Shown: one piece after another, positions 25,404-35,700 of the stretch | Layout: the number at the start of each line of letters is the position of its first letter | Position numbering within the stretch: position 1 is the first letter of the stretch | NCBI GenBank assembly: GCA_965267425.1 | Contig: OZ253959.1 | Coordinates: forward strand, 1-64,000 | Reading direction: 5' to 3' | DNA from: G965267425 sp965267425 | GTDB taxonomy: Bacteria; Bacteroidota; Bacteroidia; Flavobacteriales_E; Vicingaceae | DNA: 64,000 bases | Notes under the pieces: generated by a model | Seen by the model: only the letters and a program-made list of their open reading frames with translations | Told to the model about the DNA's origin: nothing | Database searches by the model: none | Position numbers and translations under genes: made by a program

Positions 25404-26465
25404 TGCGTATCTTTTTATATCCACTTCAGGATCAAGCTTTTCTCTTTGATTTAAGTACCCAACCATTTGATTGGCAAAATAAGGTGCCATCAAAACCCCT
25501 CGTGTGCCTAAACCATTAAATATAAACACATTGTCTTTTTCAGGGTGAACCCCAATCAATGGTCTTCTGTCTGAAACTGTTGGTCGTATTCCTGCTTGAT
25601 GCGCTGTTACTTGATAATCATTTCCAATCAAATCATTCAATCGACCAGTCAATTCCTTTTCCGCTGATTTAGTCGGTTCATGGTGTTCATATTTCCATTC
25701 AAAATTAGAACCAACCCAAAAGTGCCCATCCTCTTGAGGAATAACATTTATTCGCTTGTGTAAAATATGATCCTTAGAAACATTGGCATCAATATGCAAT
25801 ATTTCTCCCTTGGTTAAATTAAACGGCAACCAGGAAAAATATGGATTGTGAATGGCTTGATGTCCTTCGCAAAAAATTATTCTCCTGGCTTGAAATGATC
25901 CGTATTGAACATGTTGTTCTTCAACTACTAATTTTTCAAAATCGAATTTCTCCTTTATCAATGCCTGGCGTTGAATTAATTCCTGCTTATAGACATTCAG
26001 TAAATTTCCCAGGTTCACTGTGCCTGTACAACTCAGTTTTCCCAATCCATGGTTATGTTCTTTTAAGCCGGAATAAACAGAAGAATCATACACCGCTTTG
26101 AAATACTGTTTATACTTTTCAATGTTGGCGAATTTTTCCCAGTTTTCTTTTTCTTTTTCATCAGACAATACCTTCAACACATCAAGGTCCTTGACAAGAT
26201 TGGTATTCAGTTCTTTTTCAAGATTGCGATAAAAAGGAATGGAAAAGTCCATTAATTCCTGTGCCTTCCAAATCAACCCCAGTCTTCTAAAAACTGCCGG
26301 ATTGAACGTGCCGGCGGCCAATAAAGAAGATGACTTGTGATGATGGTTATCAATTACAAGAATGGAATGGTTGTTTTTTATGAGAAAATGAGCCAGAACG
26401 GTTCCTGCCAAACCTTGACCAACTATGATATAATCAACAGGATGTCTCAAAGATTTTCCAATCAA
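25386..26465 (-). CDS. FAD-dependent oxidoreductase (DAO family)
   Basis: 359 residues. The N-terminal dinucleotide-binding loop YIIVGQGLAGTVLAHFL and the C-terminal AGIRPTVSDRRPLIGVHPE and FNGLGTRGVLMAPYFA match D-amino-acid-oxidase/ThiO/MnmC-type flavoproteins, with FAD bound by the first 40 residues. These oxidise amines or amino acids; the substrate is unknown. The start overlaps the stop of purE by four bases, so it is the third gene of a purK-purE-oxidoreductase operon, although no purine link is known for the family. The 3' end overlaps the convergent surface-protein gene by 18 bases. Confidence 0.85.
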   Translation of the reverse strand: MIGKSLRHPVDYIIVGQGLAGTVLAHFLIKNNHSILVIDNHHHKSSSLLAAGTFNPAVFRRLGLIWKAQELMDFSIPFYRNLEKELNTNLVKDLDVLKVLSDEKEKENWEKFANIEKYKQYFKAVYDSSVYSGLKEHNHGLGKLSCTGTVNLGNLLNVYKQELIQRQALIKEKFDFEKLVVEEQHVQYGSFQARRIIFCEGHQAIHNPYFSWLPFNLTKGEILHIDANVSKDHILHKRINVIPQEDGHFWVGSNFEWKYEHHEPTKSAEKELTGRLNDLIGNDYQVTAHQAGIRPTVSDRRPLIGVHPEKDNVFIFNGLGTRGVLMAPYFANQMVGYLNQREKLDPEVDIKRYASAHQC

Positions 26466-26968
26466 TGGCTTGAGCCAGAACTGTCAAGTTTTGCGGCCTT
26501 TTCCTCAACCATTTCTCGCAATTCATTTTTGTACTTCTGAATTTGCTTTAAGACCTCAGCATCCGAAGATCCAATGATTTGAGCGGCTAATATTCCTGCA
26601 TTTTTTGCTCCATTTAAAGCAACGGTGGCCACAGGCACACCTCCTGGCATTTGTAAAATCGAAAGAACAGAGTCCCATCCATCAATTGAATTGGATGATT
26701 TAACAGGTACTCCGATCACCGGTAAAGGGCTCACGGATGCAACCATCCCTGGTAAATGTGCTGCTCCTCCTGCACCTGCTATGATAACTTTAATACCTCG
26801 AGTATGCGCGGACTCTGCAAACTCCATCATTCTTTTCGGTGTTCGATGGGCGGAAACAATAGACATTTCTGATTCAATACCCAACTGTGTCAATATAGCT
26901 GCAGCATCTTTCATTACAGGAAGATCCGAATCCGATCCCATGATGATGCTTACTTGTGGTGCTGACAT
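26462..26968 (-). CDS. purE: N5-carboxyaminoimidazole ribonucleotide mutase
   Basis: 168 residues. PurE moves the carboxyl group of N5-CAIR to form CAIR in purine synthesis. The N-terminal MGSDSDLPVMKDAA and SAHRTPKRM motifs bind substrate phosphate and the carboxylate, and GAGGAAHLPGMVAS is the conserved glycine-rich loop. The length and residues are those of class I (bacterial) PurE. It lies 36 bases after purK, its usual partner, and overlaps the next gene. Confidence 0.96.
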   Translation of the reverse strand: MSAPQVSIIMGSDSDLPVMKDAAAILTQLGIESEMSIVSAHRTPKRMMEFAESAHTRGIKVIIAGAGGAAHLPGMVASVSPLPVIGVPVKSSNSIDGWDSVLSILQMPGGVPVATVALNGAKNAGILAAQIIGSSDAEVLKQIQKYKNELREMVEEKAAKLDSSGSSH

Positions 26969-27004
26969 AATTCCGACAATTAATGAAACGTAAACTTAGT
27001 TATA

Positions 27005-28159
27005 TTAAGCGACAACCTCAATTGTATCTTTTATTCGTTCGGCTTTGCTCAAAACATCTTCAGCATTATTGCCCTCTATTGTTACGTGCCCCATTTTTCT
27101 GAATGGCTTGGTGTGCGATTTACCGTATAAATGAATATGAGCACCTTCAATCTTCATGACCTCTTGAATGCCATTCACTTTAGCTTCTCCTGAATACCCT
27201 TCTGCTCCAAGAATATTGACCATTGCCGTAATTGAAGTATGATCCGTATTCCCCAATGAAAGCCCAAGGATAGAACGCAAATGCTGTTCATATTGAGAGG
27301 TTATATTTCCTTCAATCGTCTGATGACCTGAATTATGTGGCCGGGGAGCAACTTCATTCACTATGATCTCCCCTTGTTTCGTTAAAAACATTTCTACAGC
27401 CATAATGCCAGCCGTTTCAAACGCTTCTGACACTTGTAACGCAAGATTTCTTGCTTCCTGAATTTGTTCATCAGCAATTCTTGCAGGAGATATCAAGTAA
27501 TCAACAAGATTGGCTTTTTCATCAAAAACCATCTCAACCGGTTCAAATGTAGATACTTGACCCTCTAAACTTCTACAGACCAGCACTGCCAATTCTTTCT
27601 CAATGTCGATTGCTTCCTCAACTACGGATGGGCCATTTAGTAGATTGTCCAGATCATTTTCAGACTTCACAACCAAAACACCTCTTCCATCATATCCTTC
27701 AGTTCGCACTTTCTGAACAAAAGGGAATGTCAGATTTCCTTCTTTTACTTTGTCCTGTATTTCCGATTCGGATTGGACTAGAAAAAAGTCGGATGTCGGA
27801 ATTGCATTGTCTTTGTAAAATGTTTTCTGGAAGCCTTTATCTTTAATCGTACTAATGACGGTTGGATCAGGATATACTGTTTTACCCATCTTTTGTAGCT
27901 CTCTCAAAGCTTCCACGTTGACATTCTCTATTTCAATGGTCAATAAATCTTTGTCTTTTCCAAAGGACATAACATCATTGTAGTCATTGAAATTTCCTTC
28001 TACCACATTAGAGCATACCAATGATGCAGGACACGATTTATTTGGGTCGAGAATATGAAAATCTAAATTCCAGGGAGATCCCGCCTGGATAAGCATTTTA
28101 CCCAATTGCCCTCCGCCGAGAATTCCAATTTTAACTTTATTAATTGCAGACAAATTCAA
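27005..28159 (-). CDS. purK: N5-carboxyaminoimidazole ribonucleotide synthetase
   Basis: 384 residues. PurK uses ATP and bicarbonate to carboxylate AIR to N5-CAIR. The N-terminal pre-ATP-grasp fold starts with KIGILGGGQLGKMLIQA, and the ATP-grasp domain includes KVRTEGYDGRGVLVVKS and the metal-binding EMFLTKQGEIIVNEVAPRPHNSGH. It leads the purK-purE operon and has an excellent promoter match directly upstream. The leader before the ATG would be under ten bases; a TTG two codons in is an alternative start. Confidence 0.96.
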   Translation of the reverse strand: MNLSAINKVKIGILGGGQLGKMLIQAGSPWNLDFHILDPNKSCPASLVCSNVVEGNFNDYNDVMSFGKDKDLLTIEIENVNVEALRELQKMGKTVYPDPTVISTIKDKGFQKTFYKDNAIPTSDFFLVQSESEIQDKVKEGNLTFPFVQKVRTEGYDGRGVLVVKSENDLDNLLNGPSVVEEAIDIEKELAVLVCRSLEGQVSTFEPVEMVFDEKANLVDYLISPARIADEQIQEARNLALQVSEAFETAGIMAVEMFLTKQGEIIVNEVAPRPHNSGHQTIEGNITSQYEQHLRSILGLSLGNTDHTSITAMVNILGAEGYSGEAKVNGIQEVMKIEGAHIHLYGKSHTKPFRKMGHVTIEGNNAEDVLSKAERIKDTIEVVA

Positions 28160-28171
28160 GAAATTAGGTCA

Positions 28172-28201
28172 CAAAATTAGCCAATCTTGAACATGAAACA
28201 A
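28172..28201 (-). promoter_or_regulatory. Promoter of purK-purE
   Basis: On the minus strand TTG (28201-28199), exactly 19 bases, then TAATTTTG (28179-28172). This is a perfect match to TTG-N19-TAnnTTTG, fitted into the 50 bases after the nitroreductase stop codon. No purine-type operator is recognised beside it. Confidence 0.65.
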
Positions 28202-28209
28202 GGTTGTCG

Positions 28210-28791
28210 TTAAGTTAGCTGCCATTCCAATTTAGAAGACGAAGGTTGACGCTGAGAGACGGACGGAATATCACCTGGAACTCCCAAATAAAACAAACCA
28301 ATACACTGCTCATTTGAATCCAACTTCAAAAAAGAGCGCATTTCAGCGGAATCAATAGTAGAACCTGTGCTCCAATAGCCAGCAATACCATAAGGTTCAA
28401 GAGATAAATAAATATTTTGGACTGCACATGAAACAGCAGCAAGTTCTTCCCATTCTGGTATTCTTTTTTGTGTGTCGTACGACACAACAATGGCAATTAC
28501 ATGAGAAGTCTTTTCCTTCTTCACATTAAATTTCCTCAGTTTGGCCTTGGAAATATTTTCTTCAGCAACGCCATTCATTTGAATGGATTTAATGGTATCA
28601 ATCAAACTGTCTTTTGAGCCGTTTTCGAAAATTTTAAATCGCCATGGTTCTGTGTGTTTATGGTTAGGTGCCCACGTTGCATTTTCAATCAACGATTCAA
28701 TGACTTCCTTTGGTATTTTTTCTCCCGTGTATTGCTGCGGGTAAGTGGAGCGCCGACTTCGTATGACTTGATTAATATCCTCTGGGCTCAT
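28210..28791 (-). CDS. Nitroreductase family protein
   Basis: 193 residues. VIRSRRSTYPQQYTGEKIP at the N-terminus holds the FMN phosphate-binding Arg/Ser pattern, and NATWAPNHKHTEPWRFKIF is the conserved flavin/dimer segment; the C-terminal part has GLFYLGVPGD. Members reduce nitroaromatics, quinones or related substrates with NAD(P)H in the cytoplasm; the true substrate is unknown. It starts 9 bases after the LuxR-family regulator gene, so regulator and enzyme are probably one transcript. Confidence 0.9.
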   Translation of the reverse strand: MSPEDINQVIRSRRSTYPQQYTGEKIPKEVIESLIENATWAPNHKHTEPWRFKIFENGSKDSLIDTIKSIQMNGVAEENISKAKLRKFNVKKEKTSHVIAIVVSYDTQKRIPEWEELAAVSCAVQNIYLSLEPYGIAGYWSTGSTIDSAEMRSFLKLDSNEQCIGLFYLGVPGDIPSVSQRQPSSSKLEWQLT

Positions 28792-28800
28792 GTGGTTCTA

Positions 28801-29454
28801 TTAGGATTCAATTTCAATCAACGATGAATTCACCGCATATAAGATGACCTCCGCAGCACTGCTAACCCCTAGTTTTCTCAAGATATTTTTACGATGCGTG
28901 CTGATGGTATGTGTGCTCAGGCAAAGCTCTTCTGCCATTTGAGTGGTCGTCAATCCTTTGGATATTAGTTTAACAATGTCCAACTCTCTGCGTGATAAAT
29001 TAGTAGGTTCACAAGTAGGGTTCTCCCGTTCGCGTTCCTTTTGAAGAATGATGTCCAACACCCTTCCGCAAAAGAATTTTTCGCCATTGGCTGCTGCTTT
29101 TATGGCTCCATAAATCTCTTCTTCATCACATTGCGTTAATAAGAAGCTATTAATGCCTTGTTCAAGCACATAGTGAACTTTTTCATTGGCCAAATCCGAT
29201 GTAATGATCAATACCCCCGTTTTAGGCGAAACAGTACGAATCATTTTTACATCTTCCAATTTGATGTTATCCCCCTGAGAATAGTCAAAGATGACCACAT
29301 CGGGTTCATGCAAGAGAAGTGCATTTCGCAATTCTTTAGAGTCAGCCGTGAATCCACAAATGTCGAATTCGTCGTAGTGATTCATAACGGATTTTAATCC
29401 ATTCTGAATGATCACTCTGAAATCTGCTATGACAATTTTTAACGGCTCTGGCAT
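28801..29454 (-). CDS. LuxR-family response regulator with degenerate receiver
   Basis: 217 residues. Residues 5-125 form a receiver-like fold and 150-215 a LuxR helix-turn-helix (LSRRELDIVKLISKGLTTTQ and LSTHTISTHRKNILRKLGV). In the receiver the phospho-acceptor position Asp57 (VIFDYS) and Thr85 are kept, but the acidic pair is Asp11-Phe12 instead of Asp-Asp, and the conserved lysine is Thr107 (SFLLTQ). Such changes usually mean phosphorylation is weak or absent. No histidine kinase lies beside it. It precedes a nitroreductase gene and has a palindrome in its leader. Confidence 0.88.
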   Translation of the reverse strand: MPEPLKIVIADFRVIIQNGLKSVMNHYDEFDICGFTADSKELRNALLLHEPDVVIFDYSQGDNIKLEDVKMIRTVSPKTGVLIITSDLANEKVHYVLEQGINSFLLTQCDEEEIYGAIKAAANGEKFFCGRVLDIILQKERERENPTCEPTNLSRRELDIVKLISKGLTTTQMAEELCLSTHTISTHRKNILRKLGVSSAAEVILYAVNSSLIEIES

Positions 29455-29457
29455 CTT

Positions 29458-29490
29458 ATTTAGAATAATTCTAAATAGAGGGCAAATATA
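29458..29490 (-). promoter_or_regulatory. Palindrome and -7 box before the LuxR-type regulator
   Basis: ATTTAGAAT / ATTCTAAAT (29458-29466 and 29468-29476) form a perfect 9-base inverted repeat around one base. A minus-strand TATATTTG box occupies 29490-29483, so the predicted transcript start falls at the palindrome. It could be an autoregulatory operator or a 5' RNA hairpin next to the ATG at 29454. No TTG is found at the -33 position. Confidence 0.45.
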
Positions 29491-29637
29491 TTGAATCCAT
29501 TGTAAACTTCCCGTACAATCGTCAACTATTTTACCATGAATTAATCACGTTACCTGTGTGTATTGTGGATTATAGGATTAATAAGCCGTAGCAACCTTTT
29601 TACAGAGGCAGCCGTCTTTTAATTAATTTGGGTACCA

Positions 29638-29669
29638 TTTGTTGAAACCACAGAAAAGCAACATATTTG
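29638..29669 (+). promoter_or_regulatory. Promoter candidate for the SprB-repeat protein gene
   Basis: TTTG (29638-29641), a 20-base spacer, and CATATTTG (29662-29669; one mismatch to TAnnTTTG). The predicted leader is about 30 bases before the TTG start. The rest of the 253-base gap shows no further clear signal. Confidence 0.4.
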
Positions 29670-29707
29670 TACTCTGCCGGTTAATGGGTTGGTAAACTGA
29701 TAGTGCA

Positions 29708-32700
29708 TTGAAGAAAATTCGTTTCTTTTTGGCGGCTATTGCCGTGGTTTGTTGGTACAATGTGTCGTGGGCTGTCGTGTCGTTATCATTGACCCAGAGC
29801 GTTCATTCAGGTTGCTACAATCTCTGCAATGGTGAAGCTGAAGCTACAGTTTCAAATTTTCCTTCAATGGGTCCATTTTTTATCACATGGTCTGGAGGAA
29901 GTATCAGCGGTGGCTCAACAACCACAAAAGTTCTTACCAATTCTATTATCCTGAATCTTTGTCCCGGAACGTATTCTGTGGTTGCACGTGATTCATCTAC
30001 GGGTGAGGTTTCAGATGTTATTCAATTTGTCATTCCCAATGCACCCCCTCTTTTAGCCAATTTTACAATTACGGATCCAACTTGTAACGATTCAGCAGAT
30101 GCGGCGGTTTCAGTTTCCGTATCTGGCGGAACAGGACCCTACAAATACCAATGGTCTACACATCCAGATGATACCTTAGACAATATTGATTCGCTTCCTG
30201 CTGGAATGTATACTGTGAACATTCGTGATGTCAATGGTTGCACGTTGATTGATTCAGTGATGATCACTGAACCTGACACATTGCTGGCAAATGTCACTGG
30301 CACGCACGAAACATGTGCCGGATATTGTAATGGAACAGTTATGGCCAATCCATCGGGAGGGACTGGTCCGTATACCTATAGCTGGGACAACGGAGCTGTT
30401 GATCAAAGTCTGAGCGGTATATGCATGGGAAAATTCGTAGTTACCGTAACAGATGATAGGGGATGTCAAGCTCAGGATTCCTTTACTGTGATGGTGGCCG
30501 ACACATTGAAGAATAATTTAATTGCTGTCAACGATACTTGTTACCAAGGTTGTCAGGGAAAAATTACATCTGAAGTTACGGGTGGTACTAAGCCTTATAT
30601 GCATCATTGGAGTGGATTAACATCAACGGATTCTATGGTATCAGGCTTGTGTGCTGGCTTATATACTCACACGGTATCGGACTCCAATGGGTGTTTTATC
30701 ATGACCAATGTAACCATTGATGAAGGTAGTCAAATTACGATTCAGGATTCAATTTATGCTTCAAGTTGCGGAGTTTGCGATGGAATCTTAAAGGTATTTC
30801 CTTCCGGTGGTACCGCACCCTATTCCTATCAATGGTCTACCGGGCCAAATGACACACTTTTTGCTGATAGTAACTTGTGCGCTGGAGTATATCAAGTAAC
30901 CGTTACGGACACGTTTTCATGCAGTCAACAATTTAGTTTGGTACTGTCAGATGATACTTCAGGTATCAAAGGTGCTTTTGCCATTACCAATGATGTAGAC
31001 TGTTATGGTCAATGTACGGGTTCTGCAAATGTTCGGTCTGTAGGTGGACAAGGCCCTTTTACTTACAGTTGGAGTCCTGGAGGTCAAACGGATTCCAGTG
31101 TTACTGGTCTGTGTGCGGGTGATTATTATGTAACCATCACTGATAACAATTCATGCGTTCATATTGAAAAAATCACCATAAACGAACCTGACACATTATT
31201 GTTCACCGCTGACGTTATACCTCCTACGTGTTACAATCAATGCGACGCCCAAGCATCTTTGTCCATTTCGGGAGGCACACCTCCCTATTCTATTCAGTGG
31301 TTAAATTCCAATGTTTCAGGTGCAGTTGCAGGAAATTTGTGCGCTGGTAAACATCCCGTTTCGGTGCAAGATGCCAATGGCTGTTTAGTCATTGATACTG
31401 TGACTATTCCAGAAACAGACAGTCTAGATATACAATTGACCATTGCAGATGCAATATGTTATGATTCGTGTTCAGGAATTGCAGAAGCCATGATAACGGG
31501 TGGACAAGGACCTTATCAGGTAACTTGGAGCACTGGTCAAACAGGCATGATGGCCACCGGAATGTGTTCAGGGGACTATAGCATTACGGTTACAGATAAC
31601 CTGGGATGTTCAAAATCGATGGCATTCAACCTTGCCTCGGCCAATCCAATTGTTTCTAATTTCTCTGTGGGCGATGCCAATTGCAATCTTAATGACGGAT
31701 ACATCAATGTCAGTCCTTCAGGAGGAACAGGACCCATTTCAATTTTGTGGTTCAACAATACTTATGCTGATTCGATTGGTGGGTTGTCAACGGGCGTGTA
31801 TACCGTTACCTTAACAGATAGTGTGGGCTGTTCTGTAGATGAGACAATTGCAGTTGGAGGGTTAAATGGTCCAACGGTTTCTGCAACCATAAATAATGTT
31901 TCTTGTTCCGAGCAATGTAATGGTACTGCCTCCGTAACGGCAAGTGGTACCAACGGGCCATATACTTATTTGTGGACACCAGGAGGGGCTATCACATCAA
32001 CAGTTTCCGGACTTTGCGAAGGAACACATTACGTGCAAGTGTCGGATGGAAATTCATGTTCGACATTAAAAGAAATTGTGATTGGGGCCCCGGAAGAAAT
32101 CTCCGTTGACTTTTCAGTTACTCCAAATTCTTGCTTTGGCACTTGTGATGGATCAATTGTGGCCAATGTGAATGGAGGAACTCCTCCTTACAATTATAAC
32201 TGGTCTTCTGGTTCTAACACAAATGCAACTAATGGTCTGTGTGATGGGAATTATTCGCTAACCGTTACTGACAGTAAAGGATGTTCCATTTCATTGCCTG
32301 TTTCCTTAGATGGTCCAGCTGCATTGTCTATTGATCTGCAAACGTCCAATCTTGATTGTTACAATGTATGTAATGGTGAAATTACCAGTCAGGTTTCAGG
32401 AGGTACAGCTCCTTACGCTTATTCATGGTCAAATGGTGGATCTGGAGATATGATAACAGACCTTTGCGCTGGTTCCTATACCCTTACTGTAGTGGACGCA
32501 AATGGCTGTTCTGTTGATGAAACAATCAGTATTGCAAATGGTAATCAAATATTTGCCAATGTAAACACAACATTAGCGGATTGTGGGATGTGTAACGGCG
32601 GAGCTTCTGCCTTGGCCAATGGTGGTAATGGTTCACCATATACCTATGTATGGAGTACAGGAGACTCAGGAACGTCGGTAACTGATCTATGTGCTGGTAT

Positions 32701-35700
32701 TTACGAATTGACCGTGTATGATTATGCTGGTTGTTCTGCTTCATTTGATGTAACCATAAGTAACAACGGTGGTCCTGCATTAGCGGACTCAACGGTATCG
32801 GCATCCTGTTTTGGGTTTTGTGATGGACGAGCTATTGTTACGCCAACGGGAGGTGTACTTCCGTATACCTACCAATGGTCAGACAATTCATTACAAACAA
32901 CGGATACTGCCAACAATTTATGTGCAGGTTCATATTCTGTAGTGGTGACGGATAGTGTTGGGTGTGTAACCATTTCGGATCCAATAGTGGTAAGTGAACC
33001 TCAACAATTGGTCAATCAATTTGGCATAGTGAGTATCCTTTGCCCTGGTGATTCCAATGCAACAATTAATGCAAATGTAAGCGGCGGAATGGCGCCATAT
33101 TCTTACACCTGGTCAACTAGCGCCAATGATACTTTGGATTTTATTGATAGCTTGTTTGCAGGAACTTACAGTGTGAGCATTACAGACAGTTCAGGTTGTA
33201 CATTAATGGATACAATTGATGTGGTTGACCCAACTCCTTTGCAATTGACATTTATGAGCCAAAACGTTTCTTGTTTTGGAATGTGTGACGGTATTGCTTC
33301 CGTGACTGTCATTGGCGGAAATGCGCCATATACTTACATCTGGAATGGAAATGCTGGAGCAAATCAGACCGTAGCCATTGATTTATGTTCTGGTTACCAA
33401 GTAGTTGAGGTAACTGACAACAACGGATGTTCATTTATAGACTCTGTGCAATTGGTTGAACCTGCCGCCATTGCCGTAAATAAAACAGTAAATAATCCAT
33501 CTTGTCATGACGGTACAGATGGCTCAATCATTTTGATGCCGTCAGGTGGTTCCGATTCCTATTCTTACCTCTGGAATAATGGCACTGCAGATAGTTCAGT
33601 AGGAAATCTTGGAGCAGGAACCTATATCTGCCAAATTACAGATAGTAAAGGATGTATTCTGTTTGATACAACCATTATCAATAATCCAACAGCCATTCAA
33701 GTTGCTTTTGCAACAACTCCAGCCAACTGTGATTCCGCAGATGGTTCAATTACAGCAACACCTTCTGGTGGTTCTGGAAGTTATTCGTTCTTATGGAATA
33801 GTATTCCATCACAAACCACGGCCATTGCGTCTAATTTGAGAGCAGGTGTTTATGAAGTCACTGTAACTGATAATTCAACCATGTGTATGGTCACGGAATC
33901 TGTTGCATTGAATAATATTGGTGGTCCTTCTGTATCAACCACAGTAATAGACGAGACTTGCCCAGATGCTTGTAATGGCTCCGGAACAGCCGTTGTTGTT
34001 GGTGGAGCGATTAACCATGGCTTCTTGTGGGACGATCCTTCTGCAACCACAGATAGCCTGGCCAACTCACTTTGTCCAGGAATGTATACAGTTCGTGTCC
34101 ATTCTTTGGCAAGCCCTAGATGTTATTCTTTCGATACTGTATTGATCAATCCATCTGATTCCATTTTTACCAGAATAAAAAATATTGTACAGCCACTTTG
34201 TTTCGGAGATTGTAATGGTGAAGCCACGGCAGAACACATTGGAGGTCCAGCTCCAATCACGTATTCCTGGAACACTACCCCTATTCAAACGTTGGCCACA
34301 GCCATTGACCTTTGTGCTGGTCAGTACATCATAAGCACCACAGATTCCAATAGCTGTGCTTCAAACGCAACTTTGGAATTGGAAGAACCGGACTCGTTGT
34401 ACATCGACCAGATTTCTGTTGAAGCCATATCCTGCAACAATACATGTGATGGAGTGGCCAGATTAAGTATAGTTGGTGGAACTGCTCCATATCGTGTTTT
34501 ATGGAACAGTCAACTTGGATCTGCTATAAACAATGGGTTATGTGCTGGAACTAACTTTATTGAAGTCATTGATGCAAATAATTGTTCGGTATTTGATACA
34601 ATTGATGTTCCTGATGTTTCTCCAATTGTAGCTGGAGAAATAATCAGTTTTCCTTCTTGTGGAAATTCAGATGGAAGTATTGCTCTGAACCCTACAGGTG
34701 GAACGGGTCCTTATACCTTTGATTGGTCAGATGGAACGAAATCCATGACCAATAATGCTTTGTTTGCAGGAATTTATGTGGTAACCATAGCTGATTCAAA
34801 AGGTTGTTCTGAGACCTTTACTTATTTCCTAAATAATCCTAACGCACCTAACTTGTTATTTGACAAAGATTCGGTCAACTGTAATGGTGATTGCAACGGT
34901 GTAGCAAGAGTTACCCCATCTGGTGGAGTTGCCCCTTATCAATATTCCTGGGATTATTCACCCGTTTCGGAAGATGATTCTCTGGTTTCGCTTTGTCCAG
35001 GTGTTTACTTCGTGAGAGTCACAGACGCTTCTGATTGTATTGCATTTGGTTCAGATACCATAGCAGAGCCTGATGTGCTGATAGCCAGTGCTCAAAAAAT
35101 TACAGATGGTTGTGGTGGTGCATGTTCAGGAGAAGCCACGGTTGTGCCCACAGGAGGCAATACATCATATACTTATTCGTGGAACACCTCTCCAGTGCAA
35201 ACTGGTCAGACAGCAACGGAACTTTGTTTGGGAACAGCGGTGGTTACGGTTACAGACAATAAAAACTGTGTAGCTCAGGACAGTGTGGAGATCATCCCTC
35301 CCGACACATTGAAAATTGACAGTTTGGTTATTTTACCTGCCAGTTGTAACACCAATACAGATGGAACGGCGACCATTTATGTTTCTGGTGGAACAGAACC
35401 TTACCGTTATAATTGGAACAATGGGCAAATGGATTCCTCCGCTATTAATTTAGGGCCAGGGACTTATTTCATTGAAATTCTGGACACTGTGGATTGTTCC
35501 ATTTTAGATACCGCAATTGTTCCAAGTTTGGATACTGTAATTGTTCAAGCCGTTGATGATTTTAATACCTGTTTGGGTGATATGGCACAATTGACAGGTT
35601 CAGGGTTGGGTGTTACCACATACCAATGGTTCAGAATTGACCCGGATTCCTTAGCAGATATTGGTGTTGGTGATTCCATTATGGTTACCATCAATGATAC

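Noticed and set aside
29790..35540. CRISPR-like or satellite repeat array
   Set aside because: The periodicity is of protein repeats inside one ORF; no short identical DNA repeats with spacers exist.
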